Origin: Rivularia sp034931125
GTDB taxonomy: Bacteria; Cyanobacteriota; Cyanobacteriia; Cyanobacteriales; Nostocaceae
Direction: 5' to 3'
DNA length: 64,000 bases
NCBI RefSeq assembly: GCF_034931125.1
Contig: NZ_JAYGHM010000035.1
Coordinates: 1-64,000, forward strand
Shown here: one piece after another, positions 1 to 9,770 of the stretch
How positions within the stretch are numbered: the stretch's first letter is position 1
How the letters are laid out: each line of letters opens with the position of its first letter
Made by a program: the position numbers and the translations under genes
Notes under the pieces: generated by a model
Told to the model about the DNA's origin: nothing
Seen by the model: the letters and a program-made list of their open reading frames with translations, nothing else
Databases searched by the model: none

Positions 1-25
1 CATTCCCCCATCCTCTTTCGGAAAA

Positions 26-2506
26 ATGACTAATGACAAACCAGATTGGATCAGATTGCAAAAAGCCTTGACGGTGGAAACGGAACAAGGTTTTATTAAC
101 TTAAAGGGTAGACAATACCTCTTCCATGAGTTTCTAACTTTAACTTTTGGCAAATTTCCCGATGGCTTACCTACGGAGGAACGTCGTCGCTGGCAGGAGT
201 TTGCTGGTAAATTTGCAAATTATCCGAATCTGGAAACTGAGGATAGGCAGCATTTGGTGGCGGAAACTCGCCGATATCTCTACAGGTTGCAGCAGCAAGG
301 GGAAGGAAATGATGCCGATAATTATCATCAATCTACTAATTCTCAGCCAAAAGTCCAGATTCCTAAAACTAAAATTGTCGCCGAGGTAAGTCGTCGTCTT
401 GCACCGGAATTAAACCAAAAACTCAGCGATTTACCGCAAATTGGTTTGAAAAGGGCGGGTCAATTACATCGTCTTGGTTTGGATACGGTACGCGATTTAC
501 TGTTTTATTTCCCCCGCGACCATATTGATTACGCCAATCAAGTGTGTATTGCGGAGCTACAGGCTGGTGAAACGGTCACTTTAGTGGCAACGGTGAAGCG
601 GTGTAACTGTTTTTGTAGCCCGAAAAATAAGAAATTATCGATTTTAGAAATTCAGTTAAAAGATAACTCAGGCATTTTAAAAATTAGTCGTTTTTACGCA
701 GGCGCTCGTTACAGCAGTCGCGCTTGGCAAGAAAGTATAAAGCGTCGCTATGTTGCCGGTAGTACTGTGGCAGCTTGCGGATTGGTCAAGGAAAGTAAGT
801 ATGGTTTAACTCTTGATAATCCAGAGTTGGAAGTTTTGGCAAATCCGGGAGATGCGATTGAATCGCTAACTGTAGGTAGAGTTGTGCCGGTATATTCTTT
901 GACAGAGGGCTTAGTCGCGAGTACGGTGCGACAAGCAGTAGTTGCGGCTCTACCTGCAACCGCACAGTTGAAAGAACCTTTACCCAAGGGTTTACTAAAA
1001 AAATATCAGTTAATGGAATTGAAAGACGCGATCGCCAATATTCATTTTCCCCCCGATAGCGATAGTTTGCGATCGGCTCGTCGTCGTTTGGTGTTTGATG
1101 AGTTTTTCTACCTGCAACTAGGTTTACTACAACGTCAGCAAAAAGCGCGTCAGGTTCAAACTAGTGCGATTCTTGCTCCTAAAGGTGAGTTATTAAAACA
1201 ATTCTATGAAATATTACCTTTTAAACTTACGGGAGCGCAGGAACGAGTTATCCAGGATATTCTCGACGATTTGCAAAAATCTACACCGATGAATCGTTTG
1301 GTGCAGGGGGATGTCGGTTCGGGTAAAACGATTGTCGCAGTGATTGCGATTATTGCAGCAATTCAATCGGGGTATCAAGCTGCTTTGATGGCTCCCACGG
1401 AAGTGTTAGCGGAACAGCATTATCGTAAGTTAGTTAGCTGGTTTAACTTGCTGCATCTACCAGTAGATTTACTTACAGGTTCGACAAAAGTAGCAAAACG
1501 GCGACAAATTCACGCGCAGTTAGAAACCGGAGAATTGCCGCTGTTAGTTGGGACTCATGCTTTAATTCAAGACCCCGTAAACTTCCAGCAATTGGGTTTA
1601 GTGGTAATTGACGAACAGCATCGGTTTGGGGTGCAGCAACGAGCGCGGTTGCAGCAAAAAGGCGAACAGCCCCATGTATTAACGATGACAGCAACACCCA
1701 TTCCGCGAACCTTAGCGCTGACAATTCACGGTGACTTAGATGTGAGTCAAATTGATGAGTTACCACCGGGAAGACAGAAGATTAAAACTACAGCTTTGAA
1801 AGGAAGCGATCGCAGTCACGCTTACGACTTGATCCGTCGAGAAATCGCTCAAGGAAGACAGGTTTACGTGGTCTTACCTTTGGTAGAAGAATCGGAAAAA
1901 TTAGATGTTCGTTCCGCAGTGGAGGAGCATAAAAAATTACAGGAAGCTGTATTTCCGGAATTTCAGGTGGGATTGTTACACGGTCGGATGAGTTCTGCGG
2001 ATAAAGACGCAGCAATTACCAAATTTCGCGATCGCGAAACGCAAATTTTGGTCTCTACTACTGTAGTGGAAGTTGGAGTAGATGTACCGAATGCAACAGT
2101 AATGCTGATTGAAAACGCGGAAAGATTTGGTTTGTCACAACTGCATCAATTGCGGGGACGTGTAGGTAGAGGTGCAGCGCAATCTTTTTGTCTTTTAGTC
2201 AGTGGTTCTCGGAGTGCTGACGCTCAACAAAGATTAAAAGTATTAGAACAGTCTCAAGACGGGTTTTTTATATCAGAAATGGATATGCGTTTTCGGGGTC
2301 CCGGTCAAGTTTTGGGGACTCGACAATCGGGTATTCCAGATTTTACTTTAGCAAGTTTAGTAGAAGACGAAGAAGTATTAGTTTTAGCGCGTCAAGCTGC
2401 GGAAAAAGTTATAGAAATAGATGCGAGTTTAGAGCGGTGGACGTTAATGAAAGATGAGTTGAAAACCCGTTATGAAAAGTTAATGGGTGGAACGATTTTG
2501 ACGTGA
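26..2506 (+). CDS. recG: ATP-dependent DNA helicase RecG
   Basis: RecG is a monomeric superfamily 2 helicase that remodels stalled replication forks and Holliday junctions. Visible motifs are Walker A GDVGSGKT (about residues 428-435), DEQH box (529-532), the TATPIPRTL motif after it, and the motif VI region QLRGRVGRG near residue 710. A wedge/OB-like part lies around residues 150-300, with DLLFYFPRDHIDY just before it. At 826 aa it has the N-terminal extension usual in cyanobacterial RecG. The ATG at 26 is the first in frame in the window; a start further upstream cannot be excluded. The gene converges on the next gene, with a hairpin between them. Identification is firm. Confidence 0.97.
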   Translation: MTNDKPDWIRLQKALTVETEQGFINLKGRQYLFHEFLTLTFGKFPDGLPTEERRRWQEFAGKFANYPNLETEDRQHLVAETRRYLYRLQQQGEGNDADNYHQSTNSQPKVQIPKTKIVAEVSRRLAPELNQKLSDLPQIGLKRAGQLHRLGLDTVRDLLFYFPRDHIDYANQVCIAELQAGETVTLVATVKRCNCFCSPKNKKLSILEIQLKDNSGILKISRFYAGARYSSRAWQESIKRRYVAGSTVAACGLVKESKYGLTLDNPELEVLANPGDAIESLTVGRVVPVYSLTEGLVASTVRQAVVAALPATAQLKEPLPKGLLKKYQLMELKDAIANIHFPPDSDSLRSARRRLVFDEFFYLQLGLLQRQQKARQVQTSAILAPKGELLKQFYEILPFKLTGAQERVIQDILDDLQKSTPMNRLVQGDVGSGKTIVAVIAIIAAIQSGYQAALMAPTEVLAEQHYRKLVSWFNLLHLPVDLLTGSTKVAKRRQIHAQLETGELPLLVGTHALIQDPVNFQQLGLVVIDEQHRFGVQQRARLQQKGEQPHVLTMTATPIPRTLALTIHGDLDVSQIDELPPGRQKIKTTALKGSDRSHAYDLIRREIAQGRQVYVVLPLVEESEKLDVRSAVEEHKKLQEAVFPEFQVGLLHGRMSSADKDAAITKFRDRETQILVSTTVVEVGVDVPNATVMLIENAERFGLSQLHQLRGRVGRGAAQSFCLLVSGSRSADAQQRLKVLEQSQDGFFISEMDMRFRGPGQVLGTRQSGIPDFTLASLVEDEEVLVLARQAAEKVIEIDASLERWTLMKDELKTRYEKLMGGTILT

Positions 2507-2524
2507 TTAAGAATAATCACGATC

Positions 2525-2553
2525 TAGAGACGTTGCAATACGCTCCGTCTCTA
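2525..2553. terminator. Hairpin between convergent genes (GAGACG repeat)
   Basis: TAGAGACG (2525-2532) pairs with CGTCTCTA (2546-2553) in the 66-bp gap between the convergent recG and TerB-like genes. More perfect versions of this GAGACGT(T/A)GCA palindrome occur at 40263-40285 and 44515-44539, so it is a dispersed repeat that may act as a two-way terminator here. No strong U-tract follows. Confidence 0.45.
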
Positions 2554-2572
2554 TCTCCACAATAATTTCACG

Positions 2573-3625
2573 TCAACTAAATTCAATAGTGTCAACAAAC
2601 TCCAAAATCATTTCTTTGAGAGCAACGGCTTCTTGCTTCATAAAACTAGGAGTTTTTCCATCTAAAAATGTCCGTTGACTGCTAACTATATAAAGAAATT
2701 CGCCGTTAACAAATGTGATTAAGCCTCTGTAAGCATCTAACTTGGTCGCGGTACCGTTATTTCCTGTTTTATAAATTCTTGAACCCCCTGGCATATACAA
2801 TAATACGAAGTAAGAACCTTCTAAAGTTTTTACCATATATTCGGTATATTCAACTTCAGCTTCTGGCAAATTAGCTACTATTTCTTTGGGAACGTATTTA
2901 TTTACGAGAGTAGATTTGAAATATTCTTCTTGTCCAATAGCTGCCGTTTCTTCCATCTGTTTGGCAGTTAAGGGATAATAATCTATTCTTAAAAAAGTAC
3001 CTTCGTCATCAGAAAAACTAACTGCACCTTCTTGACTTTGAACTTTACCACCTTGATGGGGATCTACTGGAATTGGGACTGTAAAATTTTCTGATGGTGA
3101 TTCGTATTCTTCTATGTTAAAAGCGATATCTACTATTGTTTCATCTTCATCTTCGAGTAGTTCTTCTAATTCTGCTTCCTCAAAAGCCGCAATCACATCT
3201 TCGATGATTTCCTGTGCTTCTTCGTCATCGAGTTCTAAGGCTTGCTGCAAACTTTTTAGTAAAGGAGTTTTTGCTTTGGGGATATGCATTTCGTCTTCGT
3301 CTATGACTACACTCACCCCAGCCGCAAAAGCATCATCTAAAAATTCATCTTCAAGTTTATTGTTAGCGGCATTAAACAGCGTTCCGACCCCTTGTTGTTC
3401 GGCTAGATTGAGAAGTTTATCAAGCATTTCTAATAAATCTTCATCCGAATATTCTTCAAAAATCTCGAATCCCCAAAGTATATCAACCAAAAATTCTATA
3501 TCTACGTCTTTTAAGGAAGAATTAGCGGCTGTGGTTACAAGCGCAATTGCAGCAACTGCTTCCTCTGGAGTCAGCGATTCTTTTAATATCTTTTCTGACT
3601 TAAAGTATTTATCATATTTACCCAT
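2573..3625 (-). CDS. TerB-like acidic protein with an unassigned C-terminal domain
   Basis: This 350-aa, very acidic soluble protein has no signal peptide or membrane segment. Residues 1-150 are helical and read like a cyanobacterial TerB-type (tellurite-resistance-associated) domain: TPEEAVAAIALVTTAA, then LVDILWGFEIFEEYSDEDLL and a run of Asp/Glu-rich helices. Residues 190-350 form a separate alpha/beta region with many aromatic residues (SYFVLLYMPGGSRIYK, then FVNGEFLYIVSSQRTFLDG) that I do not recognise. The TerB assignment is from sequence memory and moderate; the C-terminal domain is unknown. An antisense serine-rich frame across its acidic region is an artefact. A plausible ribosome site (GGAGGTC, seen inverted near 3632) precedes the ATG. 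Confidence 0.7.
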   Translation of the reverse strand: MGKYDKYFKSEKILKESLTPEEAVAAIALVTTAANSSLKDVDIEFLVDILWGFEIFEEYSDEDLLEMLDKLLNLAEQQGVGTLFNAANNKLEDEFLDDAFAAGVSVVIDEDEMHIPKAKTPLLKSLQQALELDDEEAQEIIEDVIAAFEEAELEELLEDEDETIVDIAFNIEEYESPSENFTVPIPVDPHQGGKVQSQEGAVSFSDDEGTFLRIDYYPLTAKQMEETAAIGQEEYFKSTLVNKYVPKEIVANLPEAEVEYTEYMVKTLEGSYFVLLYMPGGSRIYKTGNNGTATKLDAYRGLITFVNGEFLYIVSSQRTFLDGKTPSFMKQEAVALKEMILEFVDTIEFS

Positions 3626-4165
3626 AACTGTGACCTCCGTGCATGATTTTTGAGTGTAAATAAAAAGTAGTCGCGGCTGCTGTATTCATAATATTGTGTT
3701 TAAAGCGTTAAAAAAAACTTTTTAATTATAAGATTATAATTACCCTCATATAGATAATTAAATTGTTCTATTTAATTCGCATAAGTACTCGTGCAAAATA
3801 AATTAAACATTTCGTCTGGGGAGGGAATAGGGTTGGGGGGAATAGGGAAGGTTTATATAACTCACGAGTAATTATATAAATAATTTTGCGTTAGTACTTA
3901 TTACTACCATAAAATAATTTGTCCTCAAAACTATAAAAATAAGATTTAAAAATTTAAATCCGAGATTTATCCGCTGACGCTGCTACTGGAATGATTTATT
4001 GCAAATATTTTGTTAACTTTTGTGGTTATTTTTTGATATAATTCGATCTTGCGTTTTTTATTGCGCTTGTTATAGGTACTTATTTATTATCCCGCGTTTT
4101 GCTCATGACTAATCACAAACCTTAAATTAGCCATGAACGATAATTTTTTAGACTTTTAATCTTTT
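3626..4165. other. Intergenic, AT-rich, no gene seen
   Basis: 540 bp without a convincing reading frame. A short G-rich stretch (3817-3850, GGGGAGGGAATAGGG-like) resembles the minisatellite-type repeats elsewhere in the window. Otherwise it is AT-rich sequence presumably holding the promoter of the TerB-like gene. Confidence 0.5.
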
Positions 4166-4519
4166 TCAGCTAGCTTCTTCCAAATAGCGATCAATATCTT
4201 CTATAACGCGGGTGAGTTCGGCTTCTGTTGTCAAGCGGATAGTAGCATCCCGCACAGTCAGCAGCACCTTTGCAGCAAAAGGACTAGCCCAGATATTAGG
4301 ATTGCAGAAAATTTCTAGAAATACTTCTCCCGTATAACGATATTCCATTGGAGATTGAGGACTCGGTTTACCCACTCCACCAGCAGTTTTAGCTGCAACC
4401 GCTTTAAGTTTCTGCATCAATTCTTCTATAGCTGCTTTTAATTCCCTTGCTGCTGCGGGTGAAAAGCTGAAAGATACGGAGCCTTCAATGAGATTAAGTG
4501 TCAAATGATTTGCAGACAT
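4166..4519 (-). CDS. Conserved cyanobacterial hypothetical protein
   Basis: A 117-aa soluble protein of unknown function. It begins MSANHLTLNLIEGSVSFSFS, has a helical stretch (AAARELKAAIEELMQKLKAV), then FLEIFCNPNIWASPFAAKVLL and a helical C-terminus ending DRYLEEAS. No catalytic motif or membrane segment is visible. Regular codon use and a clean start support a real gene. It stands alone, divergent from the CDF transporter downstream in the window. Confidence 0.6.
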   Translation of the reverse strand: MSANHLTLNLIEGSVSFSFSPAAARELKAAIEELMQKLKAVAAKTAGGVGKPSPQSPMEYRYTGEVFLEIFCNPNIWASPFAAKVLLTVRDATIRLTTEAELTRVIEDIDRYLEEAS

Positions 4520-4864
4520 AAATTATTTATCAAAACCGAAACGATCTTCTATTTTCCCTCTATATGGGACATGATTATTTGTAATTTGTAATTTATGTCT
4601 AGATTCTAGATCGGGAATAGTTATAAAACGAACCTATTTTTTACCGCACTAATGCAAAAAAATATAATTAATTGATGGAAGTAAAAACTTTATATTTTAA
4701 AGCTTTTGGGCTATTTTAATTAAAAATAGTTTCAACAAGCTAGTCAAAATTATGCAGCTATAAAGAGATATCTTCCTTAGTGAGTAATAGTTTGATACAT
4801 TTTACGCTGGTCTTAAGTTATACATTATAAGATAAGACACTAGATATTAAAAATACTCTATACT
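4520..4864. other. Divergent intergenic region, no gene seen
   Basis: 345 bp of AT-rich sequence between two divergent genes; it should hold both promoters. I see no clear operator or riboswitch fold. Confidence 0.5.
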
Positions 4865-5746
4865 ATGGATAATCGCGCAACGGTAAGAAAGGTTTTAATT
4901 GTGACTCTACTGCTTAACTTGTTTGTTATGACATTAAAAGCTGTAGTCGGATATTTGACTGGTTCGTTGAGTTTATTAGCTGATGCTTTGCACAGCGTTA
5001 CGGATAGCGCAAATAATGTTTTAGGACTAATTACCACTAAATTTTCTTCTCCCTTACCCGACCGAGAACATCCTTACGGACATCAAAAGTTTGAAGCAGT
5101 CGGTGCTTTAGGAATTGCTGCGTTTTTAGCTATTGCTTGTTTTGAAATTATTCAAGGTGCAGTTGAACGAATTATTCAAGGGGGGAAACCAGTAACAGTT
5201 TCAGCGCCACAACTATGGTTATTGCTGTTAGTATTAGGTATAAATATTTTTGTAGCCTTCTATGAAAGAGGTGTTGGTAAACGAGTTCAAAGCCATATTT
5301 TGATCGCGGATGCTCATCATACGATGAGCGATGTTTGGGTAACTATTTCTGTTATGTTCGGTTTGATTGGTGTTTGGCTGGGTTATCAATGGTTAGATAT
5401 AGTTTTAGCTTTTCCTGTTGCTTTGCTGGTGTTTTTTAGTGGGTGGACTGTAATCAAAGAAAACTTACCTTGGCTGGTGGATGAAATGGCGATCGCACCG
5501 GAAACGATTTACAATATTGCAATTACAGTCCCCGGTGTAATCAACTGTCACGATATCGCTTCTCGTGGGGTTGTCGGTCGTCAAGTATTTATTGAGATGC
5601 ATCTAGTTGTTGAGGCTAAAGATGTCGAAACTGCTCATAATATCACTGAAGAAGTGGAATCTCGTTTGGAAGAAAAGTTTAGTCCAGCAAGAGTTCTGAT
5701 TCACGTCGAACCTCCTACTTACAAATCAAATCACATTAGTTTTTAA
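4865..5746 (+). CDS. Cation diffusion facilitator (CDF) family metal transporter
   Basis: CDF proteins export divalent metals (Zn, Co, Fe, Mn or Cd) in exchange for protons across the cytoplasmic membrane. The 293-aa protein has about six hydrophobic segments and the paired metal-site motifs: ADALHSVTDSANN (D40, H43, D47) in TM2 and DAHHTMSDVW in TM5, followed by a C-terminal cytoplasmic dimerisation domain (residues 205-290, with INCHDIASR and LIHVEPP). Length is normal for the family. The ion cannot be told from sequence. No metal regulator gene lies next to it. Confidence 0.92.
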   Translation: MDNRATVRKVLIVTLLLNLFVMTLKAVVGYLTGSLSLLADALHSVTDSANNVLGLITTKFSSPLPDREHPYGHQKFEAVGALGIAAFLAIACFEIIQGAVERIIQGGKPVTVSAPQLWLLLLVLGINIFVAFYERGVGKRVQSHILIADAHHTMSDVWVTISVMFGLIGVWLGYQWLDIVLAFPVALLVFFSGWTVIKENLPWLVDEMAIAPETIYNIAITVPGVINCHDIASRGVVGRQVFIEMHLVVEAKDVETAHNITEEVESRLEEKFSPARVLIHVEPPTYKSNHISF

Positions 5747-6395
5747 AACTCAATTATTTCCACATTAGTTTTCTCGATTACAATTCCACATTGTATAAGC
5801 TATTAAACACTTGTTAATAAATTATGATTATATTTTACAAATTACTATAGTCATAGTAAACTATCAATAGTTATAAGAAGTTAATTATTTTGACTATAGT
5901 CTTAATTATGCTAACCAAATAGTCTAAAGGGAGTAGGGAGCAGTGACAACAAGTAATATTAACCAGTATATCAATTCAAAAATCTATTCTCAAGAGTATA
6001 ATCAGGATTTTAAGCAATAAGAAATATATAGGATTACTCCGGAGAATTTTGCAGAATAAGTGCGTTTTTTTGTCCCTAACCCTAAGCTTTATGAATTATA
6101 TGGCTAGGTCACACTTGCGCTTACAGAAATTAAAACGTATTCCTATATTTGATGTACCTTTGTACTGAAGAAGTATAACTGTTTTTTTTGAAAAAGTTTA
6201 TTTAGATTGTGATATTTTTTTTAATTAAATCTTACGCAATCGTTGCGAGTTTCCAATGTTTTGAGATTGCTTCCGATCGTCGCAACGACTGTAATTACCT
6301 TACCTGTGGGTAAGTCTTGATATTAAATATATTAAATTTCAAATTAACTGTTTATCGCTTAATTCTGTAGTTATGTTTAATACCTTTGATTTGCA
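5747..6395. other. Intergenic region with an 8-bp inverted repeat
   Basis: 649 bp before the large kinase gene with no convincing ORF. CGTTGCGA (6241-6248) and TCGCAACG (6280-6287) form an inverted repeat with a 31-nt spacer, about 110 bp before the kinase start. It could be a protein-binding site or leader hairpin. The rest is AT-rich. Confidence 0.4.
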
Positions 6396-9300
6396 ATGAT
6401 GCAGCAACTAACGGTTTTAATTATCGACAATAACCTTGAAGACTGTCAGAGGTATGAAGATTACCTGCTGCGATCGGACTGTAGCTACACAATTTTGTCG
6501 CAATCAACCGGGAAAGCTGCATTAGATTTGTGTCAAAAGTTGCATCCTGACTGTATTTTATTGGAATATCTGCTGCCAGATATGGACGGGCTGGAATTTG
6601 TAGCAAGATTAAAACAGCACAAAGTAAGTTCACCCGCAATTATAATTACCGCACATGGTAACGAAAACGTCGCGGTACGGGCAATAAAAAGCGGTTGTCA
6701 TGATTATTTAGTTAAGGAACAGTTAACAGAAGAACTTTTAACTTCTACTGTTGAATCTGTTTTAGAAAAATCTCAAAAAGTAGCAAAACGGTGGTGTTGT
6801 AGTGACGAACGTTTCTACACTTCCGTAGAGAATATGTTAGATAGCTTCGGGATTTTTTCCAGCATTCGGGATGAAGCGGGTAATATTGTAGATTTTCGGA
6901 TTGATTACATGAATGCTGCGGCTTGTGAATGTAATCAAATGACTACAGAAGAACAGTTAGGTAAAAAGCTATGCGAAATTTTTCCTGGGAATATTACCAC
7001 GGGTTTATTTGCACAATATTGCCAAGTTGTAGAAACGGGGGAAGCTTTAGTTAAAGAAGCTTTGATTTATAAAGATTTTGGTCAACAACAGTTAACTAAA
7101 GTCTTTGATATTCGCGCTACAAAATTAGGAGATGGATTTGTTGCTTGTTGGCGAGATGTGACCGAAAATAAGCTTTCAGAACAACTTTTACGTGAATCTC
7201 AACAGTTTGTCAAACGAATTACCGATACTACTCCAGGACTTTTATATGTTTACGATTTAGTAGAACAACGCAATGTCTATGTTAACGATCAAATTGGCGA
7301 ACTTTTAGGTTATACACCCGCAGAAATTCAAGGGATGGGAAAAGATTTATTTCCTCGAATCATGCATCCCGATGATTTAGCGCGAGTAACTAAACTACAG
7401 CAAAGATTTGATTCAGCCGCAGATGGGGAAATTTTAGAAATTGAATATCGTCTGCGACACGCTAATGGTAAATGGCATTGGTTTTATGGGAAAGAAACGG
7501 TATTTAATAGAAACTGCGATGCTTCACCCTTACGGGTATCTCCCTATCGGGAGACGCTGCGCGAACGCCAGTCGCTTCAAGTCGGCGAACCCGACGACAC
7601 TTGCTTCAAGTCGGGGAACCCGTCCAACGCAGTGTCTCCCCAACGCGCTGGCTCACCACGTCAAATTATCGGTACGGTAGTTGACATTACTAATTTCAAA
7701 CAAATTCAAGAAGAATTACGTTTAAGTAACGAGCGATTTCAACTAGCAACCCGTGCAATTGACTGTGTAATTTACGATTGGGATATTACCTTTAATAGTA
7801 TTATTAGAACCGAAGGTTTGACTTCTATTTTGGGTTACTCTTTAGAAGAAATAGAACCAACTATTCAATGGTGGATGCAGTTAGTTCATCCAGAAGATAA
7901 AAACAATTTGTTCCAATCTTTACAAGCTGTGCTTGCTAATGAAGAATATTATAGTTTCGAGTATCGCGTGCGTCACAAAGCTGGCGACTATCGTTACGTA
8001 TTAGACCGAGGTTCGGTTGTGCGGAATGCTCATTCCCGTCCAATGCGGGTAGTTGGTTTGATCGCCGATATTTCCGATCGCAAACAAGCTGAAACCGCAT
8101 TACGTGAGAGTGAAGCAAAGTTTAAACAAATTGTAGAATCAAATATTATCGGTATTTATTTTGGTGACTTCAACGGTAAAATTCATGAAGCAAACGATTC
8201 TTTCTTAAAGACATTTGGTTACAGTCGCGAGGAATTAGCAGCCGGTTCGATTTATTGGAATCGGATGACACCAGCAGAATATTTTGAACTTGACGCACAA
8301 AGAATTCAAGAATTACAGCAAAATGGAGTTTGTACACCTTTTGAAAAAGAATATTTCCATAAAAACGGAAGTCGCATTCCGATTTTATTAGCAATTGCGA
8401 CTATAGAAAGTCAGAAAGCAGAAGGTTACAGCGTTTGTTTTGTATTAGATATTCGCGAGCGCAAACAAGCGCAATTAGAATTACGTAAAAGTGAAGAACG
8501 CTATCGTTTTTTATCTGAAGCAGTACCTCAAATAGTTTGGAGTTGCAACTCCGAAGGGGAATGGGAGTATATAAGTCAGCGCTGGTTTGAATATACGGGA
8601 GAACCGATTCAAGAAGCAAAGAATTTTGGCTGGTTAAAATTTTTGCATCCAGACGATGTAGAGCCTGTTACAAAGATATGGCAACAATCGTTAAGTAGCG
8701 GCGACCATTACGAAGCAGAAATGCGCTATCGTCGCAGCGACGGTGTATATCGCTGGTTTTTGGTGCGAGCATTGCCCATGAAAGACGAACAAGGAAAAGT
8801 TGTAAAATGGTTTGGCACTAACACCGATATTCACGAACTCAAACAGCTAGAAGATATACGCCGCGAGCTTTTGGAGCGCGAGCAAAATGCCCGCAATCAA
8901 GCAGAAGCAGCTAATCGTGCCAAAGACGATTTTGTTGCGATGGTATCCCACGATTTGCGATCGCCATTAAATGCAATTCTCGGTTGGGCAAAATTGCTCC
9001 GAACCCGCAACCTCGATGAAGCTGCTACCACTCGTGCTTTAGAAACTATTGAACGCAATGCTAAATCCCAAGCCAAACTTCTCGAAGACTTGTTAGATAC
9101 ATCTCGCATCCTCCAAGGAACGATACAGCTTGATATCACTCAAATTAATCTTGGTGAGACAATAAAAACTGCGGTTGAGAATGCATATCCTGTTGCTAAT
9201 GTCAAGTCAATTTCTATTGAATCTATTGTTGATGATTCGCGAACATTAATACAAGGAGACACCAATCGCTTGCAGCAGGTTCTAGGAAATTTACTTTCCA

Positions 9301-9620
9301 ACGCTATCAAGTTTACACCAGCGGGTGGGCGGATTGAAGTGAGTTTATCAGTAGAAAGGGAACAGGACAGCGAGAGAGATGAAGCTTTACCAAATTATGC
9401 TCTAATTACAGTCAGCGATACAGGAATTGGAATTAACGCTGAGTTTTTACCTTATGTGTTTGAACGCTATCGTCAAGCAGAAGGAACGAGAAGAAAAGGT
9501 GGTTTAGGATTAGGATTAGCAATTACCCGTCACATAGTCCAACTCCACGGAGGAACTGTGGAAGTTTCTAGCCGTGGAGAGGGACAGGGGTGTAGTTTTA
9601 CGATTAAATTGCCAATTTGA
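6396..9620 (+). CDS. Receiver-like / multi-PAS / histidine kinase
   Basis: A 1074-aa cytoplasmic sensor kinase. Order: receiver-like domain (1-125), a PAS-like region (about 145-260), PAS domains at about 265-435, 440-565, 570-690 and 695-815, then HisKA with SHDLRSPLN (His852) and HATPase_c (about 945-1074; N box GNLLSNAIKF, G1 VSDTGIGI, G2 GGLGLGLAI). No membrane segment. The receiver has Glu57 (ILLEYLLPDMDG) where the phospho-accepting Asp is expected, and Asn12 at an acidic-pocket position, while Thr and the final Lys are kept. The second PAS region contains an in-frame repeat insertion of about 43 residues (about 376-418). There is no adjacent output regulator, so the partner is unknown. 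Confidence 0.93.
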   Translation: MMQQLTVLIIDNNLEDCQRYEDYLLRSDCSYTILSQSTGKAALDLCQKLHPDCILLEYLLPDMDGLEFVARLKQHKVSSPAIIITAHGNENVAVRAIKSGCHDYLVKEQLTEELLTSTVESVLEKSQKVAKRWCCSDERFYTSVENMLDSFGIFSSIRDEAGNIVDFRIDYMNAAACECNQMTTEEQLGKKLCEIFPGNITTGLFAQYCQVVETGEALVKEALIYKDFGQQQLTKVFDIRATKLGDGFVACWRDVTENKLSEQLLRESQQFVKRITDTTPGLLYVYDLVEQRNVYVNDQIGELLGYTPAEIQGMGKDLFPRIMHPDDLARVTKLQQRFDSAADGEILEIEYRLRHANGKWHWFYGKETVFNRNCDASPLRVSPYRETLRERQSLQVGEPDDTCFKSGNPSNAVSPQRAGSPRQIIGTVVDITNFKQIQEELRLSNERFQLATRAIDCVIYDWDITFNSIIRTEGLTSILGYSLEEIEPTIQWWMQLVHPEDKNNLFQSLQAVLANEEYYSFEYRVRHKAGDYRYVLDRGSVVRNAHSRPMRVVGLIADISDRKQAETALRESEAKFKQIVESNIIGIYFGDFNGKIHEANDSFLKTFGYSREELAAGSIYWNRMTPAEYFELDAQRIQELQQNGVCTPFEKEYFHKNGSRIPILLAIATIESQKAEGYSVCFVLDIRERKQAQLELRKSEERYRFLSEAVPQIVWSCNSEGEWEYISQRWFEYTGEPIQEAKNFGWLKFLHPDDVEPVTKIWQQSLSSGDHYEAEMRYRRSDGVYRWFLVRALPMKDEQGKVVKWFGTNTDIHELKQLEDIRRELLEREQNARNQAEAANRAKDDFVAMVSHDLRSPLNAILGWAKLLRTRNLDEAATTRALETIERNAKSQAKLLEDLLDTSRILQGTIQLDITQINLGETIKTAVENAYPVANVKSISIESIVDDSRTLIQGDTNRLQQVLGNLLSNAIKFTPAGGRIEVSLSVEREQDSERDEALPNYALITVSDTGIGINAEFLPYVFERYRQAEGTRRKGGLGLGLAITRHIVQLHGGTVEVSSRGEGQGCSFTIKLPI
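7521..7650. repeat. Dispersed palindromic repeat inserted in frame within the kinase gene
   Basis: About 130 bp of GC-rich, palindrome-bearing DNA (for example TCTCCC-TATC-GGGAGA near 7539-7554, and two GCTTCAAGTCGG copies) sits in an otherwise AT-richer PAS coding region. It is bordered by near-direct repeats GCTTCACC (7521) and GCTCACC (7651), like a target duplication. The coding frame stays open and adds residues rich in Arg, Ser and Pro between the PAS core and the GTVVDIT end motif. Confidence 0.75.
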
Positions 9621-9624
9621 GGGA

Positions 9625-9770
9625 GGGGGACAAGGAGATGGGGAGATGGGGAGATGGGGGAAGATAATTCGTAATTCGTAATTCGTAATTCGTAATTCTT
9701 CACTCCTCACTCCTCACTCCTCACTCCTCACTCCTAACTCCTAACTCTTGACTCCTCACTCCTAGCTCCT
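9625..9770. repeat. Short tandem (mostly heptamer) repeat arrays
   Basis: Three successive arrays between two convergent genes: GGGGAGAT units, CGTAATT heptamers (9668-9700) and CTCCTCA/CTCCTAA heptamers (9702-9770). They resemble the short tandemly repeated repetitive (STRR) sequences known from heterocystous cyanobacteria. The last array reaches the guaA stop codon. Confidence 0.85.

Noticed and set aside
3114..3653. 179-aa serine-rich frame on the + strand
   Set aside because: It is antisense to the acidic Asp/Glu codons of the TerB-like gene; GAA/GAT read backwards give Ser/Phe-rich nonsense.
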